Positions 21,901 to 32,857 are shown, counted from the stretch's first letter. The stretch is DNA of 64,000 nucleotides from Ophiobolus disseminans (GCA_010093685.1 MU006235.1:945780-1009779), one strand, 5' to 3'. Notes: generated from the sequence alone by a model not told the origin. Numbers and translations are program-made.

Positions 21901-24873
21901 TTATCCCCATTGAAACCTCTCCTCATCAACTCTCGTCCCTTCGGCCCAACATTTTTCTACCCATGCAACGCCCACAGTCCTCGCAAGCCCCGAAGTACCC
22001 TTTCCAGAAACTGCCGCTCCTTGCGGGACAACGACATGCGTAACGCCCTCTTCATCCATATCCTCAACAACTTCCCCACCTCCAAAGCGTATATAATTCC
22101 TCGCCAATTGTGCTTGCAACGCCCACAACGGATCCTCACTGGCCTGAAAAGCAACCTTTGTATGCGCAAACATATGCGACTTCAACTGCGCAAAACTCTC
22201 GCCATGATCCTCCAATTGCTCTAGAAACTTCTCACAATCAAAACCCGCCGTTGACTTAGGTTTATCCATTTGTTGCAACAAACTCCTCATTTCATGCACG
22301 TCCGCGACGTCCCTGGCATACGCATCCCCAAGTTCATCGACATTCTCCTCGTATTCGAGCTGATTGGCATCGAGGAGGTAAAACATATGTCTATTTGGCT
22401 CGAACGGAAGTAAATACGGGAATGTGCCGACGTCGACTTCGTTTTGGCGTATACAGTCTGTGATCCAGACGGGTTTGACAATGTTATTCGTCTCGCGCTT
22501 TTCGAGGGATGCAACTTTGATGAGGCGTTTTTCAGCGATGACGACGAGATCCGCGTCGGTGGAGTAGCGCTGGACGATCTTTCCGCCGTTGGCTTTGACG
22601 AGGTTTTCGAGCTCGGTTTTGGATTTCTTAGTAGGGTGGGTTTGTTCGGTCATGATGTAGAAGCTGAGGCCGTGGAAGAGTTTTGATTCGGGGCCGGCGT
22701 ACGGTGTCGTTATTGTGTCGTTGCCCACTACGGTGAGGGGCTTCTTAGAGGTTCGCGTGCGTTTCCGGCGGTTCTTTTCGAGTTCGAATTCCTTCTCCTT
22801 TTCCTTGTGTTTGTCTTCTACGTTTGCCTTGAGCTCGTAGAATTCTTCGGTTGAGAGGGCTTGGTCCCATCGCTTGTCTACGCGGAGGAACTTGAAGCGA
22901 GGGAAGCGGAGGGTGAGGTTGAACCTGAACTTGTCGCTGCCTTCCACAGTTGCTGCTTTACATTCTAAGACGACTGAGTCGCTAGGCCGAATCCATTGGT
23001 CTGGTCTCTCGTGTTGGCGATTCTGTTCATGCCCACCGAGCTCGATGAAAGGCGGCGGCCGTCGAGGATCCCAGTCGTGCCATTTGCCTTCAGTCCGCCC
23101 TCTGACAGCCGCATAGTCATCACGACTGAAGCCACCACCGACTTTGAAGAATGACCAGCACTTTTCGTAGTCATCATCTCCCGGCTTTGCATTCTTGTTC
23201 ACCAGCAGTGCGCAGAGAAAGGAAGAGTGAGCACCACCACGGTGACCTGATCCAAAGTAGCCACCAACTACAACGCAGTCCAGTGACTCGCCAAACTCCG
23301 ACATGTACTCAGGTTTCACTTTCATCCAGTCGGCATTCCTGTCGTTAAGACGGTACATTGAGCGTGGGTTCTTGAGCACCAGGCCTTCAGAGGACTCAGC
23401 AACTACTTTGCGTAGCGCGGGTTCAATTTCTGTGGGTGAGTGTGCCTCCATGTAGGGATGGATCTCCAACCGCCGATGCACATCTTTGACTGCGCTCTCA
23501 AGAGCACGACGTCGATCGCGCAAAGTGTAGGGCGTCAAAAGCTTATCGTTTAGGTACACGCAATCGAACACGCGGAAGAGCGGTCGCTGTCCAGTATTCT
23601 TGTCGCTTTTATTCTCCTTTTCTGAGATGGCCGCAGTTTTGAGGGTACCGAAACCAACAATGTGATCGACGTCCATATCCCATGTAATCATCTCGCCGTC
23701 GAGTATGATGTTCCTTACGTTCTTGCCGAAAGCATCCTTTATAAACCTAGTCAGAGCACCAGCATCATCGCCTTGGAGATGTTTGCCATAGAGGTAGGCA
23801 TAGTCCTTGGCTTTGCGCGACCAGAAGCCGAATAGTTTTCCACCTGGTGAGTCAGGGTCCTCTATCATATGGAGTTGCATTCGTTCTCCGTCCAACTTCT
23901 CCTCAATCCAGAATGAGTCTTCGTCAGAGCCAGCTTTCATACGTGTCACCATCTTCTCGAATGACCCACCCTTATCCTGGAAAGCAGCAAGTTGAGGCTG
24001 AAAACACTGCATCAAGCTGAGACCCGTGTCTTCACCCTCTAGTCGAACCTCTGGGTCCCAGAGCTCCCAACATACGCGACGAAGATTGGACGAGATGTTG
24101 AATAGGGTTTCAGCATCCGGATGCCAGATGTCGAGAAAGGTCTTCTCCGTTGCCCCGATCTTCATCTGGCGAAGAATGATGCGAATGAGCCAAGTTATCT
24201 CCTCGGCATTCATCCTTCGATAGAACCTCTGGAAGATTTTGACTTGCTCATCTTCAGCACCTAACTGCGAGAGCTTATCCAGGGCAACATTGACTTCAGC
24301 GACGCTCATGTCACTCAGCTCGGTGCGCAGCTGCCGCGACGACAAGACCTCGTAGCACCGTCCAGCGAAATCACCGGCGGTCGAGGCCGAGGCTTTGTAC
24401 AACTGACCGGGCAGTTTCCAGCTTAGCATATGCTTCGCATCATCCGAGTCTTTGCTAATCTTGGTGAGTTTGATCAAGACTTTGGCGATGGCCTTCTCTT
24501 TCAGGCCATACATGGCGCGATCGCGGTCCTTATCGGGGATGATGAGGCGCATTGCCGGATAGAAGTCATTGCCCACATTCTTCCGCCAACCTGCGATGAA
24601 CCTCTGAATGATGTTCCGCTTGGCTTCGTGAGGCGAGAGGTTGGACTGGCCGTGCGGTCCAGCTTTCCGCCGCGGCCCTGGAGGTTGGCGTCCCTTCTTC
24701 TGTGTGTCCATGAGCGGATCAAACAGCTCAGTGAACAGCGTGTGGAAGGGTGGTGACTTGTGCAGATTCATTGGTCGCGTTGGATATTTCTCGTCGAGTC
24801 CGGGATCATGGCCGTACATATGCGTGTTTTCGCGCGCTGCATCGGCGTCTGGCATCTCGGTGTCCTCTGCCAT
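21901..24873 (-). CDS. LIG4: DNA ligase IV (non-homologous end joining)
   Basis: 990-aa ATP-dependent DNA ligase that seals double-strand breaks in NHEJ with XRCC4/Lif1. ATG 24871-24873. An N-terminal alpha-helical DNA-binding domain (about 40-270) leads to motif I EEKLDGE with the adenylated lysine at 326. Then come motif III-like FRVFDCVYLND, motif IV SSEGLVLKNP and motif V DWMKVKPEY. The C terminus carries two BRCT domains: FHGLSFYIMTEQ...GGKIVQRYS...VWITDCI near 700-800, and a second ending in GVAWVEKCWAEGTR, with the XRCC4-binding linker between them. This combination separates ligase IV from ligases I and III. Intact single exon. It is divergent from the IRS4-like gene with a 323-bp shared upstream region. 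Confidence 0.97.
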   Translation of the reverse strand: MAEDTEMPDADAARENTHMYGHDPGLDEKYPTRPMNLHKSPPFHTLFTELFDPLMDTQKKGRQPPGPRRKAGPHGQSNLSPHEAKRNIIQRFIAGWRKNVGNDFYPAMRLIIPDKDRDRAMYGLKEKAIAKVLIKLTKISKDSDDAKHMLSWKLPGQLYKASASTAGDFAGRCYEVLSSRQLRTELSDMSVAEVNVALDKLSQLGAEDEQVKIFQRFYRRMNAEEITWLIRIILRQMKIGATEKTFLDIWHPDAETLFNISSNLRRVCWELWDPEVRLEGEDTGLSLMQCFQPQLAAFQDKGGSFEKMVTRMKAGSDEDSFWIEEKLDGERMQLHMIEDPDSPGGKLFGFWSRKAKDYAYLYGKHLQGDDAGALTRFIKDAFGKNVRNIILDGEMITWDMDVDHIVGFGTLKTAAISEKENKSDKNTGQRPLFRVFDCVYLNDKLLTPYTLRDRRRALESAVKDVHRRLEIHPYMEAHSPTEIEPALRKVVAESSEGLVLKNPRSMYRLNDRNADWMKVKPEYMSEFGESLDCVVVGGYFGSGHRGGAHSSFLCALLVNKNAKPGDDDYEKCWSFFKVGGGFSRDDYAAVRGRTEGKWHDWDPRRPPPFIELGGHEQNRQHERPDQWIRPSDSVVLECKAATVEGSDKFRFNLTLRFPRFKFLRVDKRWDQALSTEEFYELKANVEDKHKEKEKEFELEKNRRKRTRTSKKPLTVVGNDTITTPYAGPESKLFHGLSFYIMTEQTHPTKKSKTELENLVKANGGKIVQRYSTDADLVVIAEKRLIKVASLEKRETNNIVKPVWITDCIRQNEVDVGTFPYLLPFEPNRHMFYLLDANQLEYEENVDELGDAYARDVADVHEMRSLLQQMDKPKSTAGFDCEKFLEQLEDHGESFAQLKSHMFAHTKVAFQASEDPLWALQAQLARNYIRFGGGEVVEDMDEEGVTHVVVPQGAAVSGKGTSGLARTVGVAWVEKCWAEGTRVDEERFQWG

Positions 24874-25196
24874 GATGGGTGCATTGGAGAAGAATGTTGA
24901 GATGTGGTGGTGTTTTGTGTTTGTCCGTCGCAGCAGGCAACCACCAGGAAGTCGCGATCGGGCAGTCGCGTCGTCACGTGGCCGTCAGATTAAAATAGGC
25001 CTAGCGCTCGATCTGGCCGGGAGGTCGTGCTTCACTCTTGGGACTCGAAGGCTGTGCGGCGCTTTGTTTGACACCATGACCCTTCACTCGTTTCTCTTCT
25101 AGTCCTTCGTTCACACGACCTTTCCATGCTCTGAACTCTTCCTATATCTTTGACCTGTTCTGATTCTAGCCCAATCTACGTCATACCGATGGCTCC
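24874..25196. promoter_or_regulatory. Bidirectional promoter region LIG4 / IRS4-like gene
   Basis: 323 bp between two divergent ATGs, so both promoters share it. It contains CACGTGGCCG near 24975, an E-box-like CACGTG. At its right end is a three-codon upstream frame ATG-GCT-CCA-TGA (25189-25200) whose stop overlaps the next start codon. Confidence 0.5.
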
Positions 25197-27305
25197 ATGA
25201 CCTCTGTAAACAAGCATAAAGTGGCTCCGCAGCGTTCCGCCGACACGCAACACAATGTCAGAGACGCTGCACTCCACGGCGCATCCTTGGCGTTCTCGAA
25301 GCCGCCGCCCAAGCCGAAGCCCATAGTAAACACATACACTGGCGGGGGCAACGGCGCGCTGCTGGCGGCGACCAAAGTTGGCAACCCGCAGCATGGCGCG
25401 CCTGCAGGCAGCCCAGCGTCATTGACGGCTGACTGGACGGGCGGGAGCCTGCGGACCAGACCGAGAGCGTCCCCTATGCAGGCTGGCAGCAGGTCCAACA
25501 GCTCCCAGTCGCTGGGGGTACCTGATGATCACGTCGACCGCGGCTCCTCGCCCTCCAACATCGCGGCTAGGCTAGCAGCTGCTCGTTATAGCCCCCTGCG
25601 GCCCACGCCTCAGGCCACACCATCCGTGATGAGCGAGCGCCATGCAAATGAGCGGGACATACTGCCCCCGTCCGGCAGCGTGGGAAGCGTGCTGGCGAGG
25701 CTGGAGACGGCGAAGCCCAGCCAGCAGCCTCGCAAGAGAAGGGACAGCCTGGAGTCGCAGTCAGCGAAGCCTTCGGCCCGACCTCCTTTCAACCACCATA
25801 AACCTACCGACGACACTCCGATCCCACCGACGACTTCTTTGGTCAAGATGTTCGAGCAGAACCGATCCTCGACTCCCACCAAATTTGCACCCGTGCCCCT
25901 GACCACCGCCCAACACTCCCCGCCTCCTGTCCGGTCGCCAAAGCCGCAGCGGACATTCAAGCTGCCTCCCGAGCCCATAGACGATGCACCTCTCACGAGG
26001 CAGCGTACGCGAACACCGCCTCCAATCAGGCCCAAACCGCAACACAGGATCGAGCTACCGCCATCGCAGTTCCTTGATGGCACCCCCTACTTCCACACCC
26101 CACAGAAGGATCCTATGAAGTCACCGCCGATTAAGCAGAAGCCCGTTCAGCTGGCCGCCTTAAGGACCAGCACTCCACCACCGAAGCCGCCACCGCAGCG
26201 AGGAACACGTCAGGCACGACCCAAGTCGGAAGACATCAAGCGCTCGGCATCCATAAAAAGAGTGTCGACCTCGATGCACAGCGAGAAGGATCCGGAGTCT
26301 CCAGCTTCGTTCAAGTCGGCTAAAGAGATACAAGAAGAGCAGGACGAAAAGCCGAAACCGGCTGTGCCTCCGCCTCGTCGTTCGAACACCCGGAAGCTGG
26401 ACACAGCTCCTGATGTCAGTAGGGCACGATCAGCGGCACCGGTACCATTCGCACCTCGGAAGCAAGATCAATTGTCCACTCCTGTGCACTCGCCTACCCG
26501 GTTGTCTCCACCACGACGACCTACATCTACTTCCGGCACATCACCCGCTTCGGTGTACCACAACCCATACCAACGCGACTCGGTGAGGCAGATCACCAAG
26601 CACATGACCGGTGAGTCTCTATCGAGCGCAATCATGGGTGCAGCCCTGGCCTCTTCTCGTAACGCATCGCCCGCCCCTGCACATCCAATACCCATCGAGC
26701 CCCTCTTCCCGCCCCGCAAGCAGCACCATCACACGCCCTTCCATCGCTCTCCATCGCCGCCAAAACAGTCACCACCAAAGTCTGCTGGCAAGCTACGCAC
26801 CACCATGCGCAAGGAGCCCTCATCGTCCGATGACGAAGATGACGTCGAGAAGTACAAGAAGAAGGGATCTAGGATCCTCGGCATCAAGCATCGCAAGCAC
26901 CCAAACAAGCACCACGAGGGTACGAGAAAGAGATGGCGCGACCAGATTACTGATCGAGAGCGCAAACGCTATGAAGGTGTTTGGGCTGCGAACAAGGGTC
27001 TACACCTGCCCACAGCATCCGTATCCCCGAGTCGTGCTCTCGCCGAAAACGATGCATCGCAGGATGTACTCAACCTCGTGGCTCAAGATATTTGGCTCAG
27101 GAGTCGCTTGCCCGTCCATGTGCTTGAAGAAGTATGGGATTTAGTAGACAGTCGAGCAGTGGGGCGGCTGAAGAGAGACGAGTTCGTCGTGGGACTATGG
27201 ATGATCGATCAACGTCTCAAAGGCAGAAAACTCCCGGTCAAAGTCAGCGAAAGCGTGTGGACAAGCGCAAGGAGCCTTGGTGTCAAGATCAAAGTAAGGG
27301 GATGA
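25197..27305 (+). CDS. IRS4: EH-domain protein, IRS4-like
   Basis: 702 aa. The first ~570 residues are a low-complexity Pro/Ser/Arg-rich region with many PPKPPP-type stretches (possible SH3 ligands). The C terminus (about 585-702) holds a basic lead-in RKRWRDQITDRERKRYEGVWAAN and an EH domain with LVAQDIWLRSRLP, LEEVWDLVD and GRLKRDEFVVGLWMIDQRLKGRKLP. This layout matches the fungal Irs4/Tax4 family, which regulates phosphoinositide levels and, in yeast, rDNA silencing and autophagy; EH domains bind NPF motifs. Start at ATG 25197, preceded by a tiny upstream frame overlapping it (ATGA). An upstream spliced exon cannot be excluded (gattctag at 25163-25170). Intact. Confidence 0.85.
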   Translation: MTSVNKHKVAPQRSADTQHNVRDAALHGASLAFSKPPPKPKPIVNTYTGGGNGALLAATKVGNPQHGAPAGSPASLTADWTGGSLRTRPRASPMQAGSRSNSSQSLGVPDDHVDRGSSPSNIAARLAAARYSPLRPTPQATPSVMSERHANERDILPPSGSVGSVLARLETAKPSQQPRKRRDSLESQSAKPSARPPFNHHKPTDDTPIPPTTSLVKMFEQNRSSTPTKFAPVPLTTAQHSPPPVRSPKPQRTFKLPPEPIDDAPLTRQRTRTPPPIRPKPQHRIELPPSQFLDGTPYFHTPQKDPMKSPPIKQKPVQLAALRTSTPPPKPPPQRGTRQARPKSEDIKRSASIKRVSTSMHSEKDPESPASFKSAKEIQEEQDEKPKPAVPPPRRSNTRKLDTAPDVSRARSAAPVPFAPRKQDQLSTPVHSPTRLSPPRRPTSTSGTSPASVYHNPYQRDSVRQITKHMTGESLSSAIMGAALASSRNASPAPAHPIPIEPLFPPRKQHHHTPFHRSPSPPKQSPPKSAGKLRTTMRKEPSSSDDEDDVEKYKKKGSRILGIKHRKHPNKHHEGTRKRWRDQITDRERKRYEGVWAANKGLHLPTASVSPSRALAENDASQDVLNLVAQDIWLRSRLPVHVLEEVWDLVDSRAVGRLKRDEFVVGLWMIDQRLKGRKLPVKVSESVWTSARSLGVKIKVRG

Positions 27306-27369
27306 ATTGGCTTCGTTGTGTTTGCATTTCCTGGTGTTTGGGCCCCGTTCATAGATCTCTGAGATACCC

Positions 27370-28741
27370 CTAATCATAGTCTTTCATCTGTGTCGATATG
27401 TCTTCACCCCTCTCATCTTCCCCGTCACTCTTCTTCCCCTCCCCCATACTCAACAACCCCACCCCCCTCACAAAACCCGCCATACTCCAAAACCCACCCC
27501 CGAAATCTAAATCATACCAATAATTCACCGCACAACACACCCCCTCGGCATTACAGCTCTGCCGCACTTTATGGTACCACAGCGCAGGCAAATATAACAT
27601 ATCTCCTTCCCCCAGCGTCACTCTGAGCGGCTGCGAGTACTGCGAATACGGTGTGGTGTTTACGAGCGGCTCGTCCGGGTCCCACGTCGCGAACGGCGTG
27701 TACGTGCGCGGTGCGTCGATTGCGATGTGCAAGTCGTGTATATGCTGGAGGGTTGACGATGTGGTTGAAGGTGCGTATGTACCCGCCAACACGCTCCGTT
27801 CGTTCACGCACGCGCTTTCAATGGGCGGGAGGAGCGTGAAGTGTTTCTGGCCCAGGATCTGCACGTAGATGTTTTCGTAGTTGTCTTTGTGGAGTGCGGT
27901 GCTGGAGTGCGAGTTTCCGAGCCAGAAGTTTATGGCGTCGGGGGCGGCGTCGAGGGCGATGCGGGCGAAGGGTATGGATGGGGGGACGTCGGCGAAGAGG
28001 GTTGCGTATTCGTTGCGGAGGTTGTCGTTTTGCGTTTGAGCATAGCGCGTTGGGGTGTCTGATGATTCTCCAAGTTCCTGGCGCTGAATCGCATCTATAA
28101 CGTCGGCGAATGGCTCGGATGTTTCGTGCGGCTTGACGAATATGCTGCCGCCGGAGGGCAGGCGGATGATGGAGTCGGCGTTGCCGTGGGGCGTGATTGC
28201 TACGTTGACGTGTGTGTCGGTTAGGACGGTGCGGAGGTGTGTGGCGGACCAAGTTTTGCGGGCTGTCCAGTCTTGGGCGCCGTTTTTTATGACGAAGGGT
28301 TGGTTGCGGGCGACGTAGCGCATGAATTCGAGGGGGGAGGGGGAGGCGTTGAGGGTGGTTATTGTGGTGGGGTTGAGGTCGTGGTAGGTTGTTATCAGGT
28401 CTATAGGAGTCAGGGAATGGCTTTGTATGGTATGAAAAGATAGGAGGTATGGAAAAATTGAACGAAAATAATCTGAAGTCAGGGAATTGAGTGAAGAGAC
28501 GTTTAAAATATATAAATTATGTAAATGATCGGAGAAACAGCTCAAGCGCGATATGAGAAAGGAAAAAAAGGCACCTCTTACAGCATCTTGCACTGTTCCT
28601 TCGCCTTCGAGTCCAGTTGGAGCAGGCCTTGTTGTGAATCAGCATGTTTTCAGTCATGAAATAGAGATCGACCAATTCTCACAATGTATTGGCCAGATCC
28701 TCATCCTCGAGTCCTACTACTTTACCATCTACTGACTTCAT
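27370..28741 (-). CDS. JmjC (cupin-8) hydroxylase, JMJD7-like, three exons
   Basis: 2-oxoglutarate/Fe(II) hydroxylase resembling JMJD7, a lysyl (3S)-hydroxylase of translation-factor GTPases. Exon 1 28683-28741, exon 2 28575-28627, exon 3 27370-28400. The introns (55 nt GTGAGA...AAG, and 174 nt GTGCCT...TAG) keep frame and join ...TVQDAVR|DLITTYHDLNP, giving 380 aa. N-terminal QPFVIKNGAQDW is the typical cupin-8 entry strand. The Fe ligands are HKDNYENIYVQ (His208, Asp210) and LWYHKV (His314), and KHFTLLPP supplies the 2OG-contact strand. The unspliced reading would put a long hydrophobic stretch at the N terminus, which is intron sequence. Convergent with the IRS4-like gene, 64 bp apart. Splice model by eye only. 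Confidence 0.85.
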
Positions 28742-28976
28742 GTTTGGAGTTTAATTGATGTGCATGTGATGGTTGTGCAAAGCTCGAGCAATGGTGGAGT
28801 AGCAGCGGGTTTAGAAGCCTTGGCGCGGAGATTAGATCTCGAAGTTCGAGCTCAGTCACCTCACTCCACCACACTTCATCCAAACTTTACCGAACTCTTA
28901 CTCCAAGACTCGTGCAGTTGCGACAACACATAACAAAACATGTTCGAGCGATAACACAACATACGTCTTCCTCATA

Positions 28977-29620
28977 ATGGCGCCCCGTCTCGCAAACCCC
29001 CACGAATGGAGTCGTAAGCATATCCGAGCTACACATATGGAGAGTCACGGAGCTAACAACCACTAGGCATTGCTTTCAACCTCAGCAAAGTCGCCCTCGT
29101 CGTCCACATCTTCCAGCGCTACATCGGCGGCATCAGCCCCACAGCCGGCATGTCCATGGTCCCAACCATACCCGTCCACTACCACAAGCGGCCCTACATC
29201 CTCTACTCGAGCTTACACCGGCGCGGCCGCGGCGTCAAAGTCGGCGACGTAATCACCTACAAGAGCCCCGTAGTTGCCAGTAGTCAAGGATGTAAGCGCA
29301 TTGTCGGCATGCCGGGGGATTTTGTGTCAGTCGTAACACCCGGGCGGCGGGACGAGGATATTGAGGCGGTGGATGTAGATGGGAGATGGGCTAGTCTGGG
29401 ACAGCAGGTTGTGCAGGTGCCTGAGGGGCATTGCTGGGTCGCAGGGGATAATCTGGAGTGGAGTCGGGATAGCAGGTTGTTTGGGCCGGTGCCGTTGGGA
29501 TTGGTGACGGGGAAGGTTCTGGCGGTTATGTTGCCGTTGAGCGATGCCAAATGGCTGGGTGGTGAGCTGGATGTTAAAGATGTACAGGAGAAGGAACATG
29601 AATGGGTGATCAAGAGGTGA
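28977..29620 (+). CDS. IMP1: Mitochondrial inner membrane protease subunit 1
   Basis: Type I signal-peptidase-like Ser/Lys protease that removes intermembrane-space sorting signals. ATG 28977-28979; intron 29014-29066 (GTAAGC...CTAG, 53 nt, branch GCTAAC); exon 2 to TGA 29618-29620; 196 aa. The hydrophobic N-terminal anchor NLSKVALVVHIFQRYI precedes GMSMVPT with the nucleophile Ser42. CKRIVGMPGD supplies the general-base Lys89. GHCWVAGDNLEWSRDSRLFGPVPLGLVTGKV is the conserved box E region, and its GDNxxxSxDSRxxGPVPL form favours IMP1 over IMP2. Divergent from the JMJD7-like gene with 235 bp between starts. Intact. Confidence 0.9.
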
Positions 29621-29859
29621 AACGGGAACAGATGATGGTTGTATGTGATGTACTATTATAGTGAGATACCCTATGGCAATGATAGATTGGCTAACTATTT
29701 GATGCAGCTGGTTCGAAGACCTTACATCTTTCAGCGTGATGTTCATACCCTAGCAAAGTCGACAAGACTTTCACTGAGCTCGTGTACTGCAGTGAACAAA
29801 TTATGAACTGCAATGCCGCTGGGAACTTGGGCAATGAAGCCAGTGGCTATAACCAAAAT

Positions 29860-30747
29860 TTAGCGGGGTGTATTACGGCTTGGTAGCACACCCGCTGACC
29901 GGGTCAAAGGCATTTGAACACGAGGGGCAGAAGGACCGTAATGCCGCTCATGCTCCTGCACAGCCATTGAGTCCGAAGGCCTACGGTTACTATGCCCAGA
30001 CGGATCAAGACGCATAGGCTGCGGCGGAGGAGGAAAAGGATTGTAATCCCTATGCAACTGGTTACGAGAGCCAGAAGGATCGTGTTGCCCATGCTCCCGC
30101 AGAGCCATAAATTGGGAAGGCATATGAACACGTGGGGTAGAACGACCGTAACTTACATGCTCCTGATTATGATATGCAGAAGGGTTGTAACGTCCATGCT
30201 CCGGGATACGACGTGGATGACCCGGGAGACTAGAGACAGGGGGATCGTGTCGCACATGCCCACTCGCATTGGTATTCGGAGCAGTAGCGCGACCAAGGTC
30301 GATTTCCATTGCTTCATGAAATTCAGCGCGTGCACGCCGCATTGTAGCCACACGGGCATCTCTTGCCTCATCACGCGCATTGTTGAATGCATCCGTGAGC
30401 ACGCCCTCTGTTGTTGGTGCGCGCAAGCGTTCCGGTTCGAACAATTCACGACGACAGTTGGGACAAGATCCTCTGCGTACAGGGTCTGATTGGAACCACT
30501 GCAGTATACACGTCATGTGGAAACTATGGTTGCACGCCAGAATCGTGACGACGTCGGAGTTCAGAGACTCGGTGCATACGCTGCAGTCGCCGAGCTGAGC
30601 GCCGACGGGCACGACGCCGCTCATAAAGAACTCGGCCTGCGAGCGAAGGGCAGCAGTGGGATCTGGCCGTGCGATCGACATGGTAGTGTTGGTAGCGCTA
30701 GTAGTGCTATTTGTATCGTTAACGTTGTTGGCGCCTAGGGCAGCCAT
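29860..30747 (-). CDS. RING-H2 zinc-finger protein (putative E3 ubiquitin ligase)
   Basis: 295 aa from ATG 30745-30747 (MAALGANN). The RING-H2 domain spans residues 55-98: Cys55/Cys58 (CSVC), Cys72-His74 (CNH), His77, Cys80, Cys95/Cys98 (CPNC), the C3H2C3 pattern. ILQWF and the Pro-Asn after the seventh ligand fit the E2-contact surface. The C-terminal ~150 residues are His/Pro/Arg-rich with an imperfect repeat (EHGRYNPSA, EHGQHDPSG, EHERHYGPSA), probably disordered. Such fungal RING-H2 proteins act as E3 ligases, but the substrate is unknown. Neither membrane segment nor signal peptide seen. Intact single exon. Confidence 0.85.
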   Translation of the reverse strand: MAALGANNVNDTNSTTSATNTTMSIARPDPTAALRSQAEFFMSGVVPVGAQLGDCSVCTESLNSDVVTILACNHSFHMTCILQWFQSDPVRRGSCPNCRRELFEPERLRAPTTEGVLTDAFNNARDEARDARVATMRRARAEFHEAMEIDLGRATAPNTNASGHVRHDPPVSSLPGHPRRIPEHGRYNPSAYHNQEHVSYGRSTPRVHMPSQFMALREHGQHDPSGSRNQLHRDYNPFPPPPQPMRLDPSGHSNRRPSDSMAVQEHERHYGPSAPRVQMPLTRSAGVLPSRNTPR

Positions 30748-31238
30748 TATGTGTAAGTTGCGAGCAATTGATCGAGGGTCTTGCAATTGCGGACTGAACG
30801 ATGATAAGGGTAGAAAGATAGCGGGTTGAGAGAGAAGAAGTAAGAGAACAGCTCAAAGGAGATTTAAATGGAGCGGGCTCAATGGTATTGTGTAAAGTGT
30901 CTACTGTGAAAGTTACATTGTGCGGAAACAGTGCTGATTTGTGGATAGTTGCGGCTAAGAGGCTCCCACTTTCATTGTTCTAAAGGTTTTTCGAGCCTGG
31001 AAGTACCCAGGTATTAGGAGAAATCAAATTGGTCGCCCTGACAGCGCTGGAAGAACCGGTACAACATTCACACCGAATTCACGATTTTAGCAGTACCCCT
31101 TGCGTCTACCCGGAGAATTTTGGTGCACCCCCTCCTCTATGAAAGGACCTTCTCAAATCATGACTCTCTTTATCGCTATTTCTCGTCACCCATCTCAACG
31201 ACTCAACTCCAGGATCTATACACGACGATGTCCCAGTC
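30748..31238. other. Divergent intergenic region
   Basis: 490 bp between the RING-H2 gene and the first kinase-like gene. CT-rich leader near 31160-31230; nothing else recognised. Confidence 0.5.
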
Positions 31239-32128
31239 ATGATCACCTCTTTGGCCGACTACACCGTAATCTGTGAATTCGATAGCGGGGTTTGCGCACA
31301 CGTAAACCTATGTGTCCAGACATCTCTCCTCTATACTGCCAGAGACTGTCTTGTTAAAGACAAGGAGAATGTCCTCTTTGACCAGCTTATCTCCAACGCC
31401 CGGGCAGTGAAAATGTACAAGTCCGAGGAAGAGATCCCCGTATCAGAGCGAAACACGTTCCTCGACATCCGCCGCCAAACCACTGACGAAAACGGTGGTA
31501 ACCGCATTGTGCAGACACCCGCCTATGACCAGGCCACCAGCACTCCTCGGTGGCTCATGTTGTCAATCTTGCCAGCATGCTGTACACTTCGCGATTTCTT
31601 CATCGCCACCCCAGACCTGCCGTATCAGTTCGCATGGCTCCTCTTCTTAGAACTGTATCCCATGCTCAAGTTGATGCAGCAGTCCTGCCATCCACCCATC
31701 ATCCACGACGATCTATGTAGCGGAAACATACTCGTGGGCTTCAAGGATGCGAGTATGCAGGGACCGATCGTATTCTTGACCGTCGATTTAGGTAACGCCG
31801 GAACAGCCACACCTCCAAATTCGGACGTAGGCTGGGATACGCGGGCCTTCAACAAAATGATCGTGGGTGTTGGTCAGGAATCCACTGACAAGAAAGGAAC
31901 CGGCTCGGGGTGTGAAGATCTGGATAGGTATTTGAGGGTGCATGATAGGACAAGTAAACGGACTTGGATACGGTGGGAAAGGACTTTGGACCGGCTGCGA
32001 GGGCTTGCGTGGAGGGACTTTCTGATAAGGAGAGAGAGGAGCTGAACGTACTGGTAAGGAAGTTAGTGGCCCCTAAGTTGCAACAAGTACGTGGCAAGAT
32101 CCAAGGGCTCTTGATTGGAAAGAACTGA
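31239..32128 (+). pseudogene. Kinase-like protein, tandem copy 1, frameshifted near 3' end
   Basis: Protein-kinase-like fold of about 295 aa if intact. Near residue 60 is RAVKMYK (the usual beta3 Lys), then a hinge-like LMLSILPACCTLRDF, the catalytic-loop-like HDDLCSGNILVGF (HxD....N form) and VDLGNA in the DFG place. The frame stops at TGA 32043-32045 after GLAWRDFLIRRERS. From about 31955 another frame encodes TVGKDFGPAARACVEGLSDKE, ELNVLVRKLVAPKLQQVR to TGA 32126-32128, which aligns residue by residue with the C terminus of copy 2 (CVERLSDAEV, INILVRSVVKPNLQHIR). No canonical intron fits, so one indel (near an AAA run) is inferred. Activity as a kinase is doubtful (short lobe, HDD for HRD). 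Confidence 0.65.
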
Positions 32129-32857
32129 GAGGTTACGCGAATTACAAGAGAAGATGACGCGTGTGTGCTCCAGGTGGGGCCTACATAAGCTCGGCCGCTG
32201 AACATTGGGTGTAATTTACACGGCTTACAAACATTGCGGTCGCTATGGATTGCGACGTGCGGCACGCGACGCGTACTTTCAAAGACTAGAATAAGCAGTT
32301 GTGTACAATTAAAGGCTCTTCAACCAAGTTGTGAAAATACATCCCCCGATTGTTTTTTGTGGTCATGAGTTCCTATAAGTCATTGTGCGATCAGGAGCAA
32401 ACAAGCAATGACAAACGTATATGAAAAAGAATTGATACCCCGATTTCTTTTCCAATGGGTAATCAGAACCCCTTGAGAACTCGGAAACTTAGAGACTGTT
32501 TGCTTTGCGTTGCCGTTGCTACAAAAAGTGCACCAATTCTCCTCCTCCTGACCACGCTAGACTCCCTCTTCCTCAAATCTTCTCCGTACCTCTATACTCG
32601 ACCAATAACTTCGCTCGATCACCAGAGCGCAAGATCACAATGTCGAGCCAAGCCACTTCACTGAGTTGTCAGTGGCGCATAGGGATCACTGGGTGAAAGA
32701 ACATGAGGTAGGAGTATCGTGTGGATTGTGCTGCTGAGGGGAGAGAAATCTATCTAAGTGAGGTCGCGTGCTAAGCCTTTGTAGGACTAGCGCATGGGCA
32801 AGCTGAGATCAGATGAAGAGGAGCCTCGGGCATAGCCCTCGGACCCTACGGGCTAAC
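32129..32857. other. Region between tandem kinase-like copies
   Basis: 730 bp; short frames only. A pyrimidine-rich stretch at 32530-32600 could belong to the promoter of copy 2. Confidence 0.5.

Noticed and set aside
27818..28252. Arg/His-rich frame on the reverse strand
   Set aside because: Out-of-phase shadow of the GC-rich JMJD7-like exon.
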